Part shown: positions 7,141 through 16,500 of the stretch, piece after piece
How positions within the stretch are numbered: the stretch's first letter is position 1
How the letters are laid out: each line of letters starts with the position of its first letter
Assembly: GCA_014380625.1 (NCBI GenBank)
Contig: JACMJL010000209.1
Span: 1 to 47,250, forward strand
Direction: 5' to 3'
Source: Clostridiaceae bacterium
Lineage (GTDB): Bacteria > Bacillota > Clostridia > Clostridiales > Clostridiaceae
DNA: 47,250 bases
Program-made: the position numbers and the translations under genes
The notes under the pieces: generated by a model
Databases searched by the model: none
What the model saw: the letters and a program-made list of their open reading frames with translations, nothing else
What the model was told of the DNA's origin: nothing

Positions 7141-7992
7141 ATGAACCTAGATGGATTAACCACAATTGAACTAGTAAGTATAATAAATCAGGAAGATAAA
7201 AAGATAGCCTTAGAAGTAGAAAAACAAATATATATTATAGCAAAGGCTGTTGATTTCATCGTTGAAAGCCTAGAGATGGGTGGCAGATTATTATATATTG
7301 GCAGTGGAACAAGCGGAAAACTTGGCGTTATAGATGCGTCTGAATGCCCGCCTACTTTTGGGGTGGAGGATTCCCTTGTGCAAGGAATTTTGTCGGGGGG
7401 AAAGGAAGCTTTAGCAGGTTGGTTAGAATATACTGAGGACGATACTGAACTTGCAATAAAAGATTTACTGGATAGAAATCTAAGTAGTAAAGATATACTT
7501 GTAGGTATTTCCGCCAGTGGAAATACCCCCTACGCTTTAAGTGCTATAAACTTTGCTAAAGGATGTGGCTGTAAAACTATAGGGATTTGTTGCAGAAAAA
7601 ATAGTGATATGAAAAAAATCTGCGATATTGCAATTGAAATTGATGTTGGACTTGAAGTAATTCAAGGATCCACAAGGATGAAAGCTGGTACTGCACAAAA
7701 AATGGTAATAAATATGTTGAGTACCATTAGTATGATTAAACTGGGGAAAACGTATATGGACTTAATGGTGAGTGTTAAGCCAATAAATACGAAGCTTAAA
7801 AGTAGGGTAAAAGACATTGTTAAGCAAGCAACAGATGCAGAGGATTTAATTATTGATGAAGTGGTTGAAAAATGCGATTATGATGCTAAAGTTTCTATTA
7901 TTGTTATTAAAACCAATTGTACAATAATAGAAGCAAGAAAAAGTTTAGAGGAAAATCTGGGAAATGTGTGGAAGACTTTGCAGGATTTTTAG
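7141..7992 (+). CDS. murQ: N-acetylmuramic acid 6-phosphate etherase
   Basis: A cytosolic lyase that cleaves the lactyl ether of MurNAc-6-P to give GlcNAc-6-P and D-lactate in cell-wall recycling. It carries the SIS-fold motif IGSGTSGKLGVIDASECP, the catalytic Glu89 in SGGKEAL and the family signature GSTRMKAGTAQKM. At 283 residues it lacks about 15-20 residues normally found before MNLD. An in-frame TGA at 7132-7134 rules out an upstream start, so the short N-terminus is real in this sequence. The active-site regions are intact. It lies between nagR and nagA, and its product feeds NagA directly. Confidence 0.93.
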   Translation: MNLDGLTTIELVSIINQEDKKIALEVEKQIYIIAKAVDFIVESLEMGGRLLYIGSGTSGKLGVIDASECPPTFGVEDSLVQGILSGGKEALAGWLEYTEDDTELAIKDLLDRNLSSKDILVGISASGNTPYALSAINFAKGCGCKTIGICCRKNSDMKKICDIAIEIDVGLEVIQGSTRMKAGTAQKMVINMLSTISMIKLGKTYMDLMVSVKPINTKLKSRVKDIVKQATDAEDLIIDEVVEKCDYDAKVSIIVIKTNCTIIEARKSLEENLGNVWKTLQDF

Positions 7993-8003
7993 AGGAGGAA
8001 GCT

Positions 8004-9152
8004 ATGAAAGCAATAATCAATGGAAAGATTATTACGGAAACTACCTTAATTGAGGATAAGGTATTAATATTTGATGAAAAAATCATAGAATTTTTAGAAA
8101 ATGATGATTTTAAAAAGTTAGTGAATAAATGTGAAGAGATAATTGATGCTAAAGGAAACTTTGTATCCCCTGGTTTTATAGACATGCATATTCATGGATC
8201 AGATGGATATGATGTAATGGATGGTACAAGAGAAGCTATAGATGGAATTAGCCTAGCTGTGGTCAGAAATGGTGTTACTGGGTTTCTACCAACCACCATG
8301 ACCATGAGTAAGGAAAAAATTTATGAGGCACTTGATAGTATAAGAGTCATAATGGACGTAAAAGCAAAGGGTGCAAGGGTTTTAGGAGCACATTTGGAGG
8401 GTCCTTTTATAAATAAGAGGTATAAAGGCGCTCAACCTGAAGAATTCATCCTTCAACCTAACTATGATTTTATAAAAAGCTATGTTGATGTTATAAAACT
8501 AATAACTTTAGCTCCCGAGATGGATGAGAATTTCAGCTTTATTAGAGAAACAAAGAAAAAAACTAATATTATACTTTCAATAGGTCATTCTAATGCTGAA
8601 TACGAAGAAGCTATGGAGGCTATAGAACATGGAGTAACTCATGCTACTCATACTTTTAATGCTATGACTCCATTAAATCATCGGAAACCAGGAATTGTAG
8701 GAGCTGTGTTTAATAGTGATGTTTATTGTGAGGTAATTGCGGATGGAATACATATTCATCCCTCACTATTTAAAACTTTGAAAAAAATAAAAGGTAAAGA
8801 AAGAATAATACTTATAACAGATTCTATGAGGGCAGGCTGTTTAAAAGATGGAGTATCTGAATTAGGTGGGCAGAGGGTAATTGTAAAAGATAATGCTGCT
8901 AGGCTTGAAGATGGAACCTTGGCAGGAAGTATCTTAAGGTTAAATAAAGGAATTAAGAACTTTATGGATAATTCAGATATGAATATATGCCAGGCCATAA
9001 GTTTAGTATCTATTAATCCTGCTAGGGAACTTGGGTTAGACAACATAAAAGGAAGTTTAGAACAAGGAAAGTTTGCAGATATTGTAATTTTAGACGAAGC
9101 ATTTAATATTAAACAAACAATAGTTGAAGGAAAAACAGTTTATAAAATATAA
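8004..9152 (+). CDS. nagA: N-acetylglucosamine-6-phosphate deacetylase
   Basis: An amidohydrolase of 382 residues that removes acetate from GlcNAc-6-P to give GlcN-6-P. Metal and catalytic residues are present: HIH at 62-64 (FIDMHIHG), Glu132 in HLEGPF, SIGHSNA, HATHTFNAM and the catalytic Asp in LITDSM. The start is the ATG at 8004, preceded by GAGGAGG. The reading frame is open further upstream to 7917, but those codons overlap murQ and have no ribosome site. The gap after murQ is 11 bases, so the two are cotranscribed. It would use GlcNAc-6-P from both the permease and MurQ. Confidence 0.95.
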   Translation: MKAIINGKIITETTLIEDKVLIFDEKIIEFLENDDFKKLVNKCEEIIDAKGNFVSPGFIDMHIHGSDGYDVMDGTREAIDGISLAVVRNGVTGFLPTTMTMSKEKIYEALDSIRVIMDVKAKGARVLGAHLEGPFINKRYKGAQPEEFILQPNYDFIKSYVDVIKLITLAPEMDENFSFIRETKKKTNIILSIGHSNAEYEEAMEAIEHGVTHATHTFNAMTPLNHRKPGIVGAVFNSDVYCEVIADGIHIHPSLFKTLKKIKGKERIILITDSMRAGCLKDGVSELGGQRVIVKDNAARLEDGTLAGSILRLNKGIKNFMDNSDMNICQAISLVSINPARELGLDNIKGSLEQGKFADIVILDEAFNIKQTIVEGKTVYKI

Positions 9153-9174
9153 CTAAAATAAAGAGGTGTATTTA

Positions 9175-9900
9175 ATGAGAATAATTATAGTTAACAATAA
9201 AGAAGAAATGGGAAAGAAAGCTGCAAGCTTAGTTAGTAGTCAAATAATATTAAAGCCTGATAGTGTATTAGGTCTAGCAACTGGCGGTACTCCACTTGAT
9301 ATGTATAAGGAACTGATTAGATTATATAATGAAAAAGAAATTGATTTTAAATTAGTAAAAACCTTTAACCTTGATGAATATTTTGGCATAGGTAAAGAAA
9401 ATGACCAGAGTTATTATTACTATATGGTTAATAATTTATTTAAATTTATAGACATACCTGAAAAAAACATAAATATACCAGATGGAAGTGCTAAAGATAT
9501 TGTAGAAGAATGTGTAAGATATGAAAAATCAATTAAACAAGCAGGAGGAATAGATATCCAGGTTCTTGGAATAGGTACAAATGGACATATAGGGTTTAAC
9601 GAACCAGATGTGAACTTTGAAGCACAAACTCATCTTGTTAAATTAGAAGAAAGTACAATACAGGCTAATTCTATTTATTTTAAAACTATAGAGGAAGTTC
9701 CTACTACTGCTGTTAGTATGGGAATAAAAACTATTATGAATTCTAGAAAAATAGTTTTATTAGCAAATGGTATTTCAAAAGCAGAAGCTATTTATGGGCT
9801 TGTAAATGGGAAAATTAATCCTAATCTTCCAGCATCAATACTTCAACTTCATCCTGATGTTACTTTAATATTAGATAAGGATGCTGCTAGTAAGTTATAA
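9175..9900 (+). CDS. nagB: glucosamine-6-phosphate deaminase
   Basis: Converts GlcN-6-P to fructose-6-P and ammonia. The 241-residue protein has the family motifs GLATGGTPLDMYKEL, TFNLDEYFG and GIGTNGHIGFNEP. The ATG at 9175 follows GAGGTG by 7 bases; an in-frame start at 9166 overlaps that ribosome site and is rejected. It ends the nagR-murQ-nagA-nagB row and is followed by a strong hairpin. Its product can enter glycolysis through the phosphofructokinase at 34280-35542. Confidence 0.95.
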   Translation: MRIIIVNNKEEMGKKAASLVSSQIILKPDSVLGLATGGTPLDMYKELIRLYNEKEIDFKLVKTFNLDEYFGIGKENDQSYYYYMVNNLFKFIDIPEKNINIPDGSAKDIVEECVRYEKSIKQAGGIDIQVLGIGTNGHIGFNEPDVNFEAQTHLVKLEESTIQANSIYFKTIEEVPTTAVSMGIKTIMNSRKIVLLANGISKAEAIYGLVNGKINPNLPASILQLHPDVTLILDKDAASKL

Positions 9901-9913
9901 AATAACTGAAATA

Positions 9914-9962
9914 AAATAGACTAGCGTATCAATTTATTGTTTTTGAATACGTTAGTCTATTT
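9914..9962. terminator. bidirectional terminator after nagB
   Basis: AAATAGACTAGCGTAT (9914-9929) pairs with ATACGTTAGTCTATTT (9947-9962), 16 bp with one G-U pair. It separates the convergent nagB and HD-domain genes. Confidence 0.78.
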
Positions 9963-9965
9963 GAC

Positions 9966-10460
9966 TTACTCATAGATATCTGTTAAATATTTTATACCTG
10001 TTTGGGTTTTAAAATACTTATTTTTAACGGCATCAATTTGATTAGCAGTATAGTTATCTTCAAAGATATTAACTAGAAAGTCTGCCTCTACTAGAATCTG
10101 AAAATCAATTCCATTAATCTTGTCATAACTATGATGATTTCCAATTAAAAAGGATATTCTCTCTAGGATGCCTGGCTTCAAATTAAATTCCTTTAATAAA
10201 TTTAAAGCTATAGAAGGTCCTTCTAACTCTTGATAATGCCCCGCTGAGGAGTGATATTTTATTTCACATTCTTTTATTCCTATATCATGTAGTATTGAAG
10301 AAATTTCAAGGATTTCTAGCTGCTCTTTGCATAAACATTCCAAGGTAGCTATATTCTTAGCAAAGGTATATACTTTTAAAGCGTGGTTAATTCTTAATAT
10401 ATCCTTCCTAAAGTAGATCATCATTTTAAAAAGCACATTTTGTACAAGGTTGTCATTCAT
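9966..10460 (-). CDS. small HD-domain phosphohydrolase
   Basis: A 164-residue cytosolic protein with an HD fold: His26 (RINHALKVYTF), the HD pair in SSILHDIGIKE and later His residues in HSSAGHYQELEG and GNHHSYDKI. Such metal-dependent proteins hydrolyse nucleotides or phosphate esters; the substrate cannot be inferred. The ATG has AGGAGAT upstream. It converges on nagB and is divergent from the membrane protein at 10549. No functional link to either neighbour is visible. Confidence 0.8.
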   Translation of the reverse strand: MNDNLVQNVLFKMMIYFRKDILRINHALKVYTFAKNIATLECLCKEQLEILEISSILHDIGIKECEIKYHSSAGHYQELEGPSIALNLLKEFNLKPGILERISFLIGNHHSYDKINGIDFQILVEADFLVNIFEDNYTANQIDAVKNKYFKTQTGIKYLTDIYE

Positions 10461-10548
10461 AAAATCATCTCCTATTAGTTATTAATAATTCAAGTTTCAA
10501 TGGAATTTATGGTATAATAATTCTTATATATATATATGGAGGTGTAAT

Positions 10549-11079
10549 ATGTTTATAAAGGAAGAGGGTAAATCTTTAAACATTTTTAGTATGATATGGG
10601 GGCTGTTTTTTATCTTATTAGGATGTTTGCTAGTGGTAAACCGAATTTTTAATTTAGATTTATTTAATGCATACAGATTTTGGCCGACCTTTGTGATAAT
10701 TCCAGGATTAATATTTGAAATAGCTTATTTTGTTACAAAAAAAGCTCCAGGAATTCTTGTGCCAGGAGGAATATTAACAGTTTTAGGTATTTTATTTTAT
10801 TTTGAAAGCTTTACTTATTGGAATTTTTCTGAATATACTTGGCCGATTTATTTGCTTGCGGTGGCAATAGGATTATTTCAGCTTTATCTCTTTTCAGGAA
10901 GGAGCAAGGGTCTTTTAATTCCTGTGTTTATTTTAACAACCATTGCAATTATAGCTTTTGTTTGCATGTTCCTAAATGTAGCTTCACAAATGTACAACTC
11001 AGGAATAATTATAGGAGTTATCTTTATAACCCTAGGGATTTTTGCGCTTTATAAAGGGGTTACAACTAAAAAAATATAA
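10549..11079 (+). CDS. small multi-pass membrane protein
   Basis: A 176-residue protein with about six hydrophobic segments. The first pair reads IWGLFFILLGCLLVV and FWPTFVIIPGLIFEIAY. The arrangement, with Trp-Pro motifs repeated in the second half (TWPIYLLAVAIGL), resembles the LiaI/LiaF-like transmembrane domain often found in Firmicutes envelope-stress genes. No regulatory domain is attached and no two-component system is adjacent, so the role is unknown. The ribosome site is GGAGGTG and a TATAAT box lies at 10513-10518. Confidence 0.7.
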   Translation: MFIKEEGKSLNIFSMIWGLFFILLGCLLVVNRIFNLDLFNAYRFWPTFVIIPGLIFEIAYFVTKKAPGILVPGGILTVLGILFYFESFTYWNFSEYTWPIYLLAVAIGLFQLYLFSGRSKGLLIPVFILTTIAIIAFVCMFLNVASQMYNSGIIIGVIFITLGIFALYKGVTTKKI

Positions 11080-11083
11080 TAGC

Positions 11084-11127
11084 AATGGGCTGTCCCAAAA
11101 CAATTATTCATTTTGGGACAGCCCATT
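11084..11127. terminator. strong terminator hairpin, GGCTGTCYCAAAA family
   Basis: A perfect 17-bp stem: AATGGGCTGTCCCAAAA (11084-11100) and TTTTGGGACAGCCCATT (11111-11127). It lies between convergent genes. The arm sequence recurs in hairpins at 23953, 43713 and 45582. Confidence 0.85.
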
Positions 11128-11138
11128 ATTATTTGTAT

Positions 11139-11699
11139 TTAGCTTAGTAACTCCTTCAAGGCATGGGATGGTTCATAAACATATGGAATTTCAAAGCAGG
11201 CTAAACTAGAATCAATTTTGCTGATAACTAGGTATTCGATATAAAGCTTACCTGAGTTACAGAACCTATCCATAAAGTCTTGGCGGATGTTTACCGTTAT
11301 GATATTATCAAATTTATTTTCTTCAACATCTTTGAAGAAGGGGAAGGTATAACTTAATGTTGAAATTTTATTTTTAGAATAATTTACTGTTACTTTTCTA
11401 TTTATGTTATAGAAAAGCTTTATAGTTTTAAATAAAGTTGAAAAAGTGAAGATTGCTAGAAAAATAAATATTAAGAATATAAATAGTATGGGTAAAATGC
11501 TTTTAAAATTTAAAGCCGTTATTTGATCCATTAGAAACGTAAAAATTGATGTTATTTCATTATCAGAATAAAAGGATTTTTTATATGCATTTGTCATTAA
11601 AAATATTATACCGTAGATTACAAGAAAAAATAATCTCCTCGATAACTCTCCTCTTATGCCATTAAAAGAACCTTGTATGATTATTTCATTATCTCTCAT
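11139..11699 (-). CDS. hypothetical membrane protein, PH-like C-terminus
   Basis: A 186-residue protein with two hydrophobic segments (about 22-40 and 65-92) and a soluble C-terminal half rich in beta-like strands. This layout resembles bacterial PH-domain membrane proteins, but no diagnostic motif was recognised. The ATG has GGAGGGC upstream. It is the only gene between the hairpin at 11084 and a 230-base gap holding no gene. Confidence 0.6.
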   Translation of the reverse strand: MRDNEIIIQGSFNGIRGELSRRLFFLVIYGIIFLMTNAYKKSFYSDNEITSIFTFLMDQITALNFKSILPILFIFLIFIFLAIFTFSTLFKTIKLFYNINRKVTVNYSKNKISTLSYTFPFFKDVEENKFDNIITVNIRQDFMDRFCNSGKLYIEYLVISKIDSSLACFEIPYVYEPSHALKELLS

Positions 11700-11929
11700 T
11701 TTGTGCCCTCCAAATAAAATTCTTGTACTTATTAATATTCAACAAATAACAAAAAAAACCTTTAAAATTAATAAAAATTTAACTAATATTATGATATTTT
11801 TAATTTATCCAATAATTAAGTATATTATAATATTAGTTAATCATTCTTAGTAATCAAAAAAATAATGAAAATTAAAGTGTTGGTTAGGAGAATTAGGCCT
11901 ATACAATTAAGGGCTTTGTCCCAATTCCT

Positions 11930-13285
11930 TTAATTTTGGATTTTATACTTGATTAATTTTCTGTGTAGAGTTCTTCTACTAACCCCTAAAATCTCAGCAG
12001 CTCTAGTAATATTGTTATCAGAACCACTTAAAGTCTTTATAATTTCTTCTTTTTCAATACTCTCCTTTGAATTTGTAAGGGTATTCAAATGAATGTCGTT
12101 ACTTAACTTTAGCTTAAAGTTCAAAATATTTTGAGGTAAATTATCTAAGGTAATAAGATTTCCGGGAGTTACAACTACACATCTCTCAATAACGTTCTCA
12201 AGTTCTCTAATGTTACCTGGCCAGCTATATTTTATTAATTTATCTAGAGCTTCTTTAGAAATATTACATATTTCATCTCCGGATTGTTTTGAATTTTGAA
12301 GTAGAAAGTGATTAACTAAAGCTTTTATATCCTCTTTTCGCTCTCTTAAAGATGGAAGATTAATAGGTACAACATTTAATCTATAATATAGGTCTTCTCT
12401 AAAAGTACCGTTTTTAACCATGGCTACAAGGTTTTTATTCGTTGCGGTAATAACTCTTACATCAACCTTAATAGTCTTAATACCTCCTAAATGTTCAAAT
12501 TCTTTCTCTTGCAGGACACGTAATAGTTTTACCTGCATAAAGGGAGAGATATCCCCAATCTCATCAAGGAATAAGGTTCCTCCATTAGCTAACTCAAATC
12601 GACCTGGTTTAGTAGCCACAGCACCAGTAAATGCACCTTTTTCATAACCGAATAACTCACTTTCTAATAATTGCTCAGGAATAGCAGCGCAATTAACTTT
12701 TATGAGGGGCTTTTTAATCCTTGTACTTAATTTATGTAAGATTTCAGCCATTACACTTTTTCCAGTACCGGTTTCCCCATATAACATAATTGTAGCTTTT
12801 GACGCTGCAACTTGCTTAACTAGGTCCATTATCTTCATCATGGAGGAACTTTTACTTATTAAATAGTTTTCTATGATGCTGTCGGTATCTTCATTAAAAC
12901 TTTTATATTTAATTTTTTTCTCTTTATTACTTAAAATAGAACGTATAGAATTGGAAACATCCTCAAGTTCTGTAAGTTTGCTAAGGTAATCCGAGGCTCC
13001 GTTTCTAAGTGCTTCAATTGCGCTAGGAGTTGTGATGTGTTCTGTGATTAAGACAAATTCTATAGAAGGCGACAATTTCTTCACCTTTTTTAAAAGTTCA
13101 ATGCCATTCATTCCTGTAAGTTGAAGCTCTGATATAACAAGATCTATTTGATGACTTGAAATCATCATTAAAGCTTCTTCCCCAGAGCTAACAGAAAGAA
13201 CTATAAATCCATCTTGAATAAAGCAACTTCGGAGAAACTTATGTATGGTTTCATCACTATCAACAATTAGAATTGAGTATTTCAT
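11930..13285 (-). CDS. sigma-54-dependent activator with Glu-substituted receiver
   Basis: An NtrC-type transcription activator of 451 residues. The receiver domain (about 1-120) has Glu53 in VISELQLTG where the phospho-acceptor Asp is expected, and Lys103 is followed by Leu rather than Pro. The AAA+ domain (about 140-375) is intact: Walker A GETGTGKS (170-177), the sigma-54 contact loop GAFTGA (217-222) and Walker B GTLFLDE. The Fis-type helix-turn-helix ends the protein ([20 protein letters not shown]). The start chosen is the ATG at 13285, 8 bases after AAAGGTGG; the GTG at 13297 overlaps that site. No histidine kinase and no clear -24/-12 promoter were found. The Glu may mimic phosphorylation, so control may come from expression or another input. 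It probably shares a transcript with the Cys-rich protein upstream. Confidence 0.9.
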   Translation of the reverse strand: MKYSILIVDSDETIHKFLRSCFIQDGFIVLSVSSGEEALMMISSHQIDLVISELQLTGMNGIELLKKVKKLSPSIEFVLITEHITTPSAIEALRNGASDYLSKLTELEDVSNSIRSILSNKEKKIKYKSFNEDTDSIIENYLISKSSSMMKIMDLVKQVAASKATIMLYGETGTGKSVMAEILHKLSTRIKKPLIKVNCAAIPEQLLESELFGYEKGAFTGAVATKPGRFELANGGTLFLDEIGDISPFMQVKLLRVLQEKEFEHLGGIKTIKVDVRVITATNKNLVAMVKNGTFREDLYYRLNVVPINLPSLRERKEDIKALVNHFLLQNSKQSGDEICNISKEALDKLIKYSWPGNIRELENVIERCVVVTPGNLITLDNLPQNILNFKLKLSNDIHLNTLTNSKESIEKEEIIKTLSGSDNNITRAAEILGVSRRTLHRKLIKYKIQN

Positions 13286-13300
13286 TTTTTTAACCACCTT

Positions 13301-13462
13301 TTATTTATGTTCAAAGTAAAGACATTGTTCTCCTGAGGATTCAAAAACATTAACAGAAGGAAGTTTTTTGGATTTGAAATTCAGTTTTCTACAACCAAAG
13401 GGGAAATTTTTATCCCAAGTAATATAAAAATTCTTGCATTTTCTACAATTTATGATTTCCAT
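13301..13462 (-). CDS. 53-residue Cys-rich small protein
   Basis: A short gene of 53 codons that begins with MEIINCRKCKNF and ends in GEQCLYFEHK. It has CxxC at residues 6-9, a third Cys in FGCRKL and a fourth in GEQC. The pattern C-x2-C...G-C...G-x2-C-x2-F recalls a family of tiny Cys proteins in anaerobes that are sometimes misannotated as uracil-DNA glycosylase. Metal binding is plausible. AGAG lies 4-5 bases before the ATG and a GGAGG lies further upstream. The stop codon is 15 bases before the sigma-54 activator start, so the two genes look cotranscribed and perhaps functionally linked. Confidence 0.75.
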   Translation of the reverse strand: MEIINCRKCKNFYITWDKNFPFGCRKLNFKSKKLPSVNVFESSGEQCLYFEHK

Positions 13463-13498
13463 GTATCTCTAAAGACCTCCATATTGATTTAATTTTAT

Positions 13499-13515
13499 AA
13501 TTCTTTAAAAGAATT
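13499..13515. promoter_or_regulatory. 17-bp dyad upstream of PFOR gene
   Basis: AATTCTTT (13499-13506) and AAAGAATT (13508-13515) form a perfect dyad around one base. It lies in the 137-bp gap between the divergent Cys-rich and PFOR genes. It may be a regulator site; the sequence is AT-rich, so chance is possible. Confidence 0.35.
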
Positions 13516-13599
13516 GTAAATCTAGCATGCATGATTATTTAATAATTTCTAATACTAATATTATAAGTTATTTAAATCTATTAGAAAAGGAGAAAATAT

Positions 13600-16500
13600 A
13601 TGGGAAAAGTTATGAAAACAATGGATGGAAATAGTGCTGCAGTTTATGCTTCATATGCATTTACAGAAGTAGCTGCTATATATCCCATTACACCATCAAC
13701 ATCAATGGCAGAAGGTGTTGATGAATGGTCTGCTCACAATAAAAAAAATATATTTGATCAACGGGTTAGGGTGGTGGAAATGCAGTCGGAAGCAGGGGCA
13801 GCGGGTGCTGTTCATGGTTCTCTAATTGCTGGTGCATTAACAACTACTTATACCGCATCTCAAGGATTACTTCTAATGATTCCTAATATGTATAAGATGG
13901 CAGGAGAATTATTGCCAGCAGTTTTTCATGTAAGTGCTAGGGCTTTAGCCACCCATGCGTTATCTATCTTTGGTGATCATCAAGATGTAATGGCTTGTAG
14001 ACAAACTGGATTTGCACTTTTAGCTTCTTCAAATGTTCAAGAAGTTATGGACTTAGCCTGTGTATCTCATCTATGTGCCATAAAGGGCAGAGTTCCTTTT
14101 ATGCATTTTTTCGATGGTTTTAGAACTTCTCATGAATTTCAAAAGATTGAAGTAATAGATTATGAGGAATTAAAAAAACTTGTAGACTATACTGCCATTC
14201 AAAAATTTAGAGATAGGTCTTTAAATCCTGAACATCCTGTAGTGAGAGGAACTGCTCAAAACCCGGATATATATTTCCAAGGTAGAGAGGTTTCCAATAA
14301 TTTCTATGAGGGAGTTCCAGACATCGTTGAAGGGTATATGAAAGAAATACATAAGGTAACAGGAAGGCAATACCATCCTTTTGATTATTACGGTGATCCT
14401 AATGCGGAGAATATAATAGTTGCTATGGGGTCTGTATGTGACACTATTTATGAAACTGTAGACTATTTAACATCCAAGGGAGAAAAGGTTGGCTGCATAA
14501 AAGTACATTTATATAGACCTTTTAGTGAAAAGTACCTTACAAGTGTACTTCCTAAATCTGTGAAAAAAATAGCAGTGCTTGATAGAACTAAAGAACCCGG
14601 CGCACTAGCAGAGCCCTTATATTTAGATGTAACTAAAATGTTTTATAATAGTGAGAATAGACCTGTGGTTATTGGAGGTCGTTATGGACTTGGTTCAAAG
14701 GATACAAGGCCGTCTCAGATTACAGCTGTTTTTAAAAACTTATCCTTATCTAAGCCTAAAGATAATTTCACCATAGGAATTAAAGATGATGTTACAAATA
14801 CATCCTTACCAGAGGAGGAACCTATACAAACTTCACCTATAGGGACTATTGAATGTAAGTTTTGGGGTCTTGGATCAGATGGTACTGTAGGTGCTAATAA
14901 GTCTGCCATTAAAATTATTGGTGACAATACAGGACTATACGCACAGGCATACTTTTCCTACGATAGTAAGAAATCTGGAGGAACTACAATATCTCATTTA
15001 AGATTTGGAAATAAACCTATCAGATCACCTTATTTAATATATAGTGCTGACTATATTGCTTGCCATAACAAATCTTTTTTATATAATTATGATATCCTAA
15101 AGGGATTAAAGAAAAATGGTTCCTTTGTTCTAAATTGTCCATGGAAAGGGCAGGAGTTAGAAGATAAAATTCCACCAACAATAAGAAGTTTTATGGCAAA
15201 GAATAATATAAATTTCTATACCATTGATGCAATTAATATAGCAGGGGAAATTGGACTTGGATCTAGAATTAATATGATAATGCAGGCGGCATTTTTTAAG
15301 GTAGCAGAAGTAATTCCTGTGGAAGAAGCAGTGAAATATTTAAAAGATTCAATAGAGAAGAGTTATGGTAAAAAGGGACAGAAAATAGTAGATATGAATA
15401 GAGCAGCTGTGGATAAGGGTATTTCAGAATTGTTAAAGGTTCAGATACCAGAGGCTTGGAAGAATGCAAAAGAAACTAAAACTGAGCCTGGAAATGATCC
15501 AGAGTTTATTAAAAGGATACAAAGACCTATAGCTAGACATGAAGGTGATGAATTGCCTGTCAGCGCATTTTTAGGCATGGAAGATGGTACTTTCCCATTA
15601 GGCACTACGGCATATGAAAAACGTGGTATTGCTGTGCTTGTTCCTCAGTGGCAGCCAGAAAAGTGCATACAATGTGGCCAATGTGCTTATGTATGTCCTC
15701 ATGCAACTATTAGACAAATTGTTTTAGATGATAAGGAAGTACAAAGCGTACCTAAAGATTATATAACTTTACAAGCAAAGGGAAAGGGCTTGGAACAATA
15801 TAAATATAGAATTCAAGTAACGCCTTTAGATTGCACTGGTTGTGGTAATTGCGCAGATGTTTGTCCAGCACCTGGAAAGGCTTTAGTGATGATGCCAGCT
15901 GAAGGTGAAATAGAAGCCCAAGCAAAAAATTGGGAATCCACGCTAAATATTTCTCAAAAGGATGGATTGATGGACATAAACACCTTAAAGGGAAGTCAAC
16001 TTGTAAGGCCTTTGTTAGAGTTTAATGGAGCATGTCCAGGATGCGGGGAAACCCCATATATAAGATTGCTAACCCAATTGTTTGGCGAGAGAATGATGAT
16101 AGCAAATGCAACGGGATGTTCATCTATATGGGCTGCTAGTGCTCCATCAATAGCCTATACTACAAATGCAAAGGGAAAGGGACCTTCCTGGGGAAATTCA
16201 TTATTTGAAGATAATGCAGAGTATGGGTATGGAATGTATCTTGCTGTAACACAGATGAGAAGTCGCTTAGAGGATTTAATGAAATCAGCGTTAGAATTAC
16301 CTATAAGCGAAAATTTAAAAGAATCATTTAGTGAATGGGTTTCTGTGAAGGAAGATGGTAATGGTTCTAAAATAGCATCTGAAAAGATACTGAAGGAAAT
16401 AGGAACTGGTAATTATGCTGGAAATAAAGTTATCGAGGAAATAATTAGTAAAAAAGACTTTTTAGTAAAGAAATCTCAATGGATAATCGGTGGTGATGGC

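Noticed and set aside
7917-8003. Longer NagA starting inside murQ
   Set aside because: It overlaps murQ in another frame, has no ribosome site and adds residues not found in NagA.
11656-11850. 64-codon plus-strand ORF
   Set aside because: It overlaps the start of the minus-strand membrane gene, lacks a ribosome site and is low-complexity AT-rich translation.
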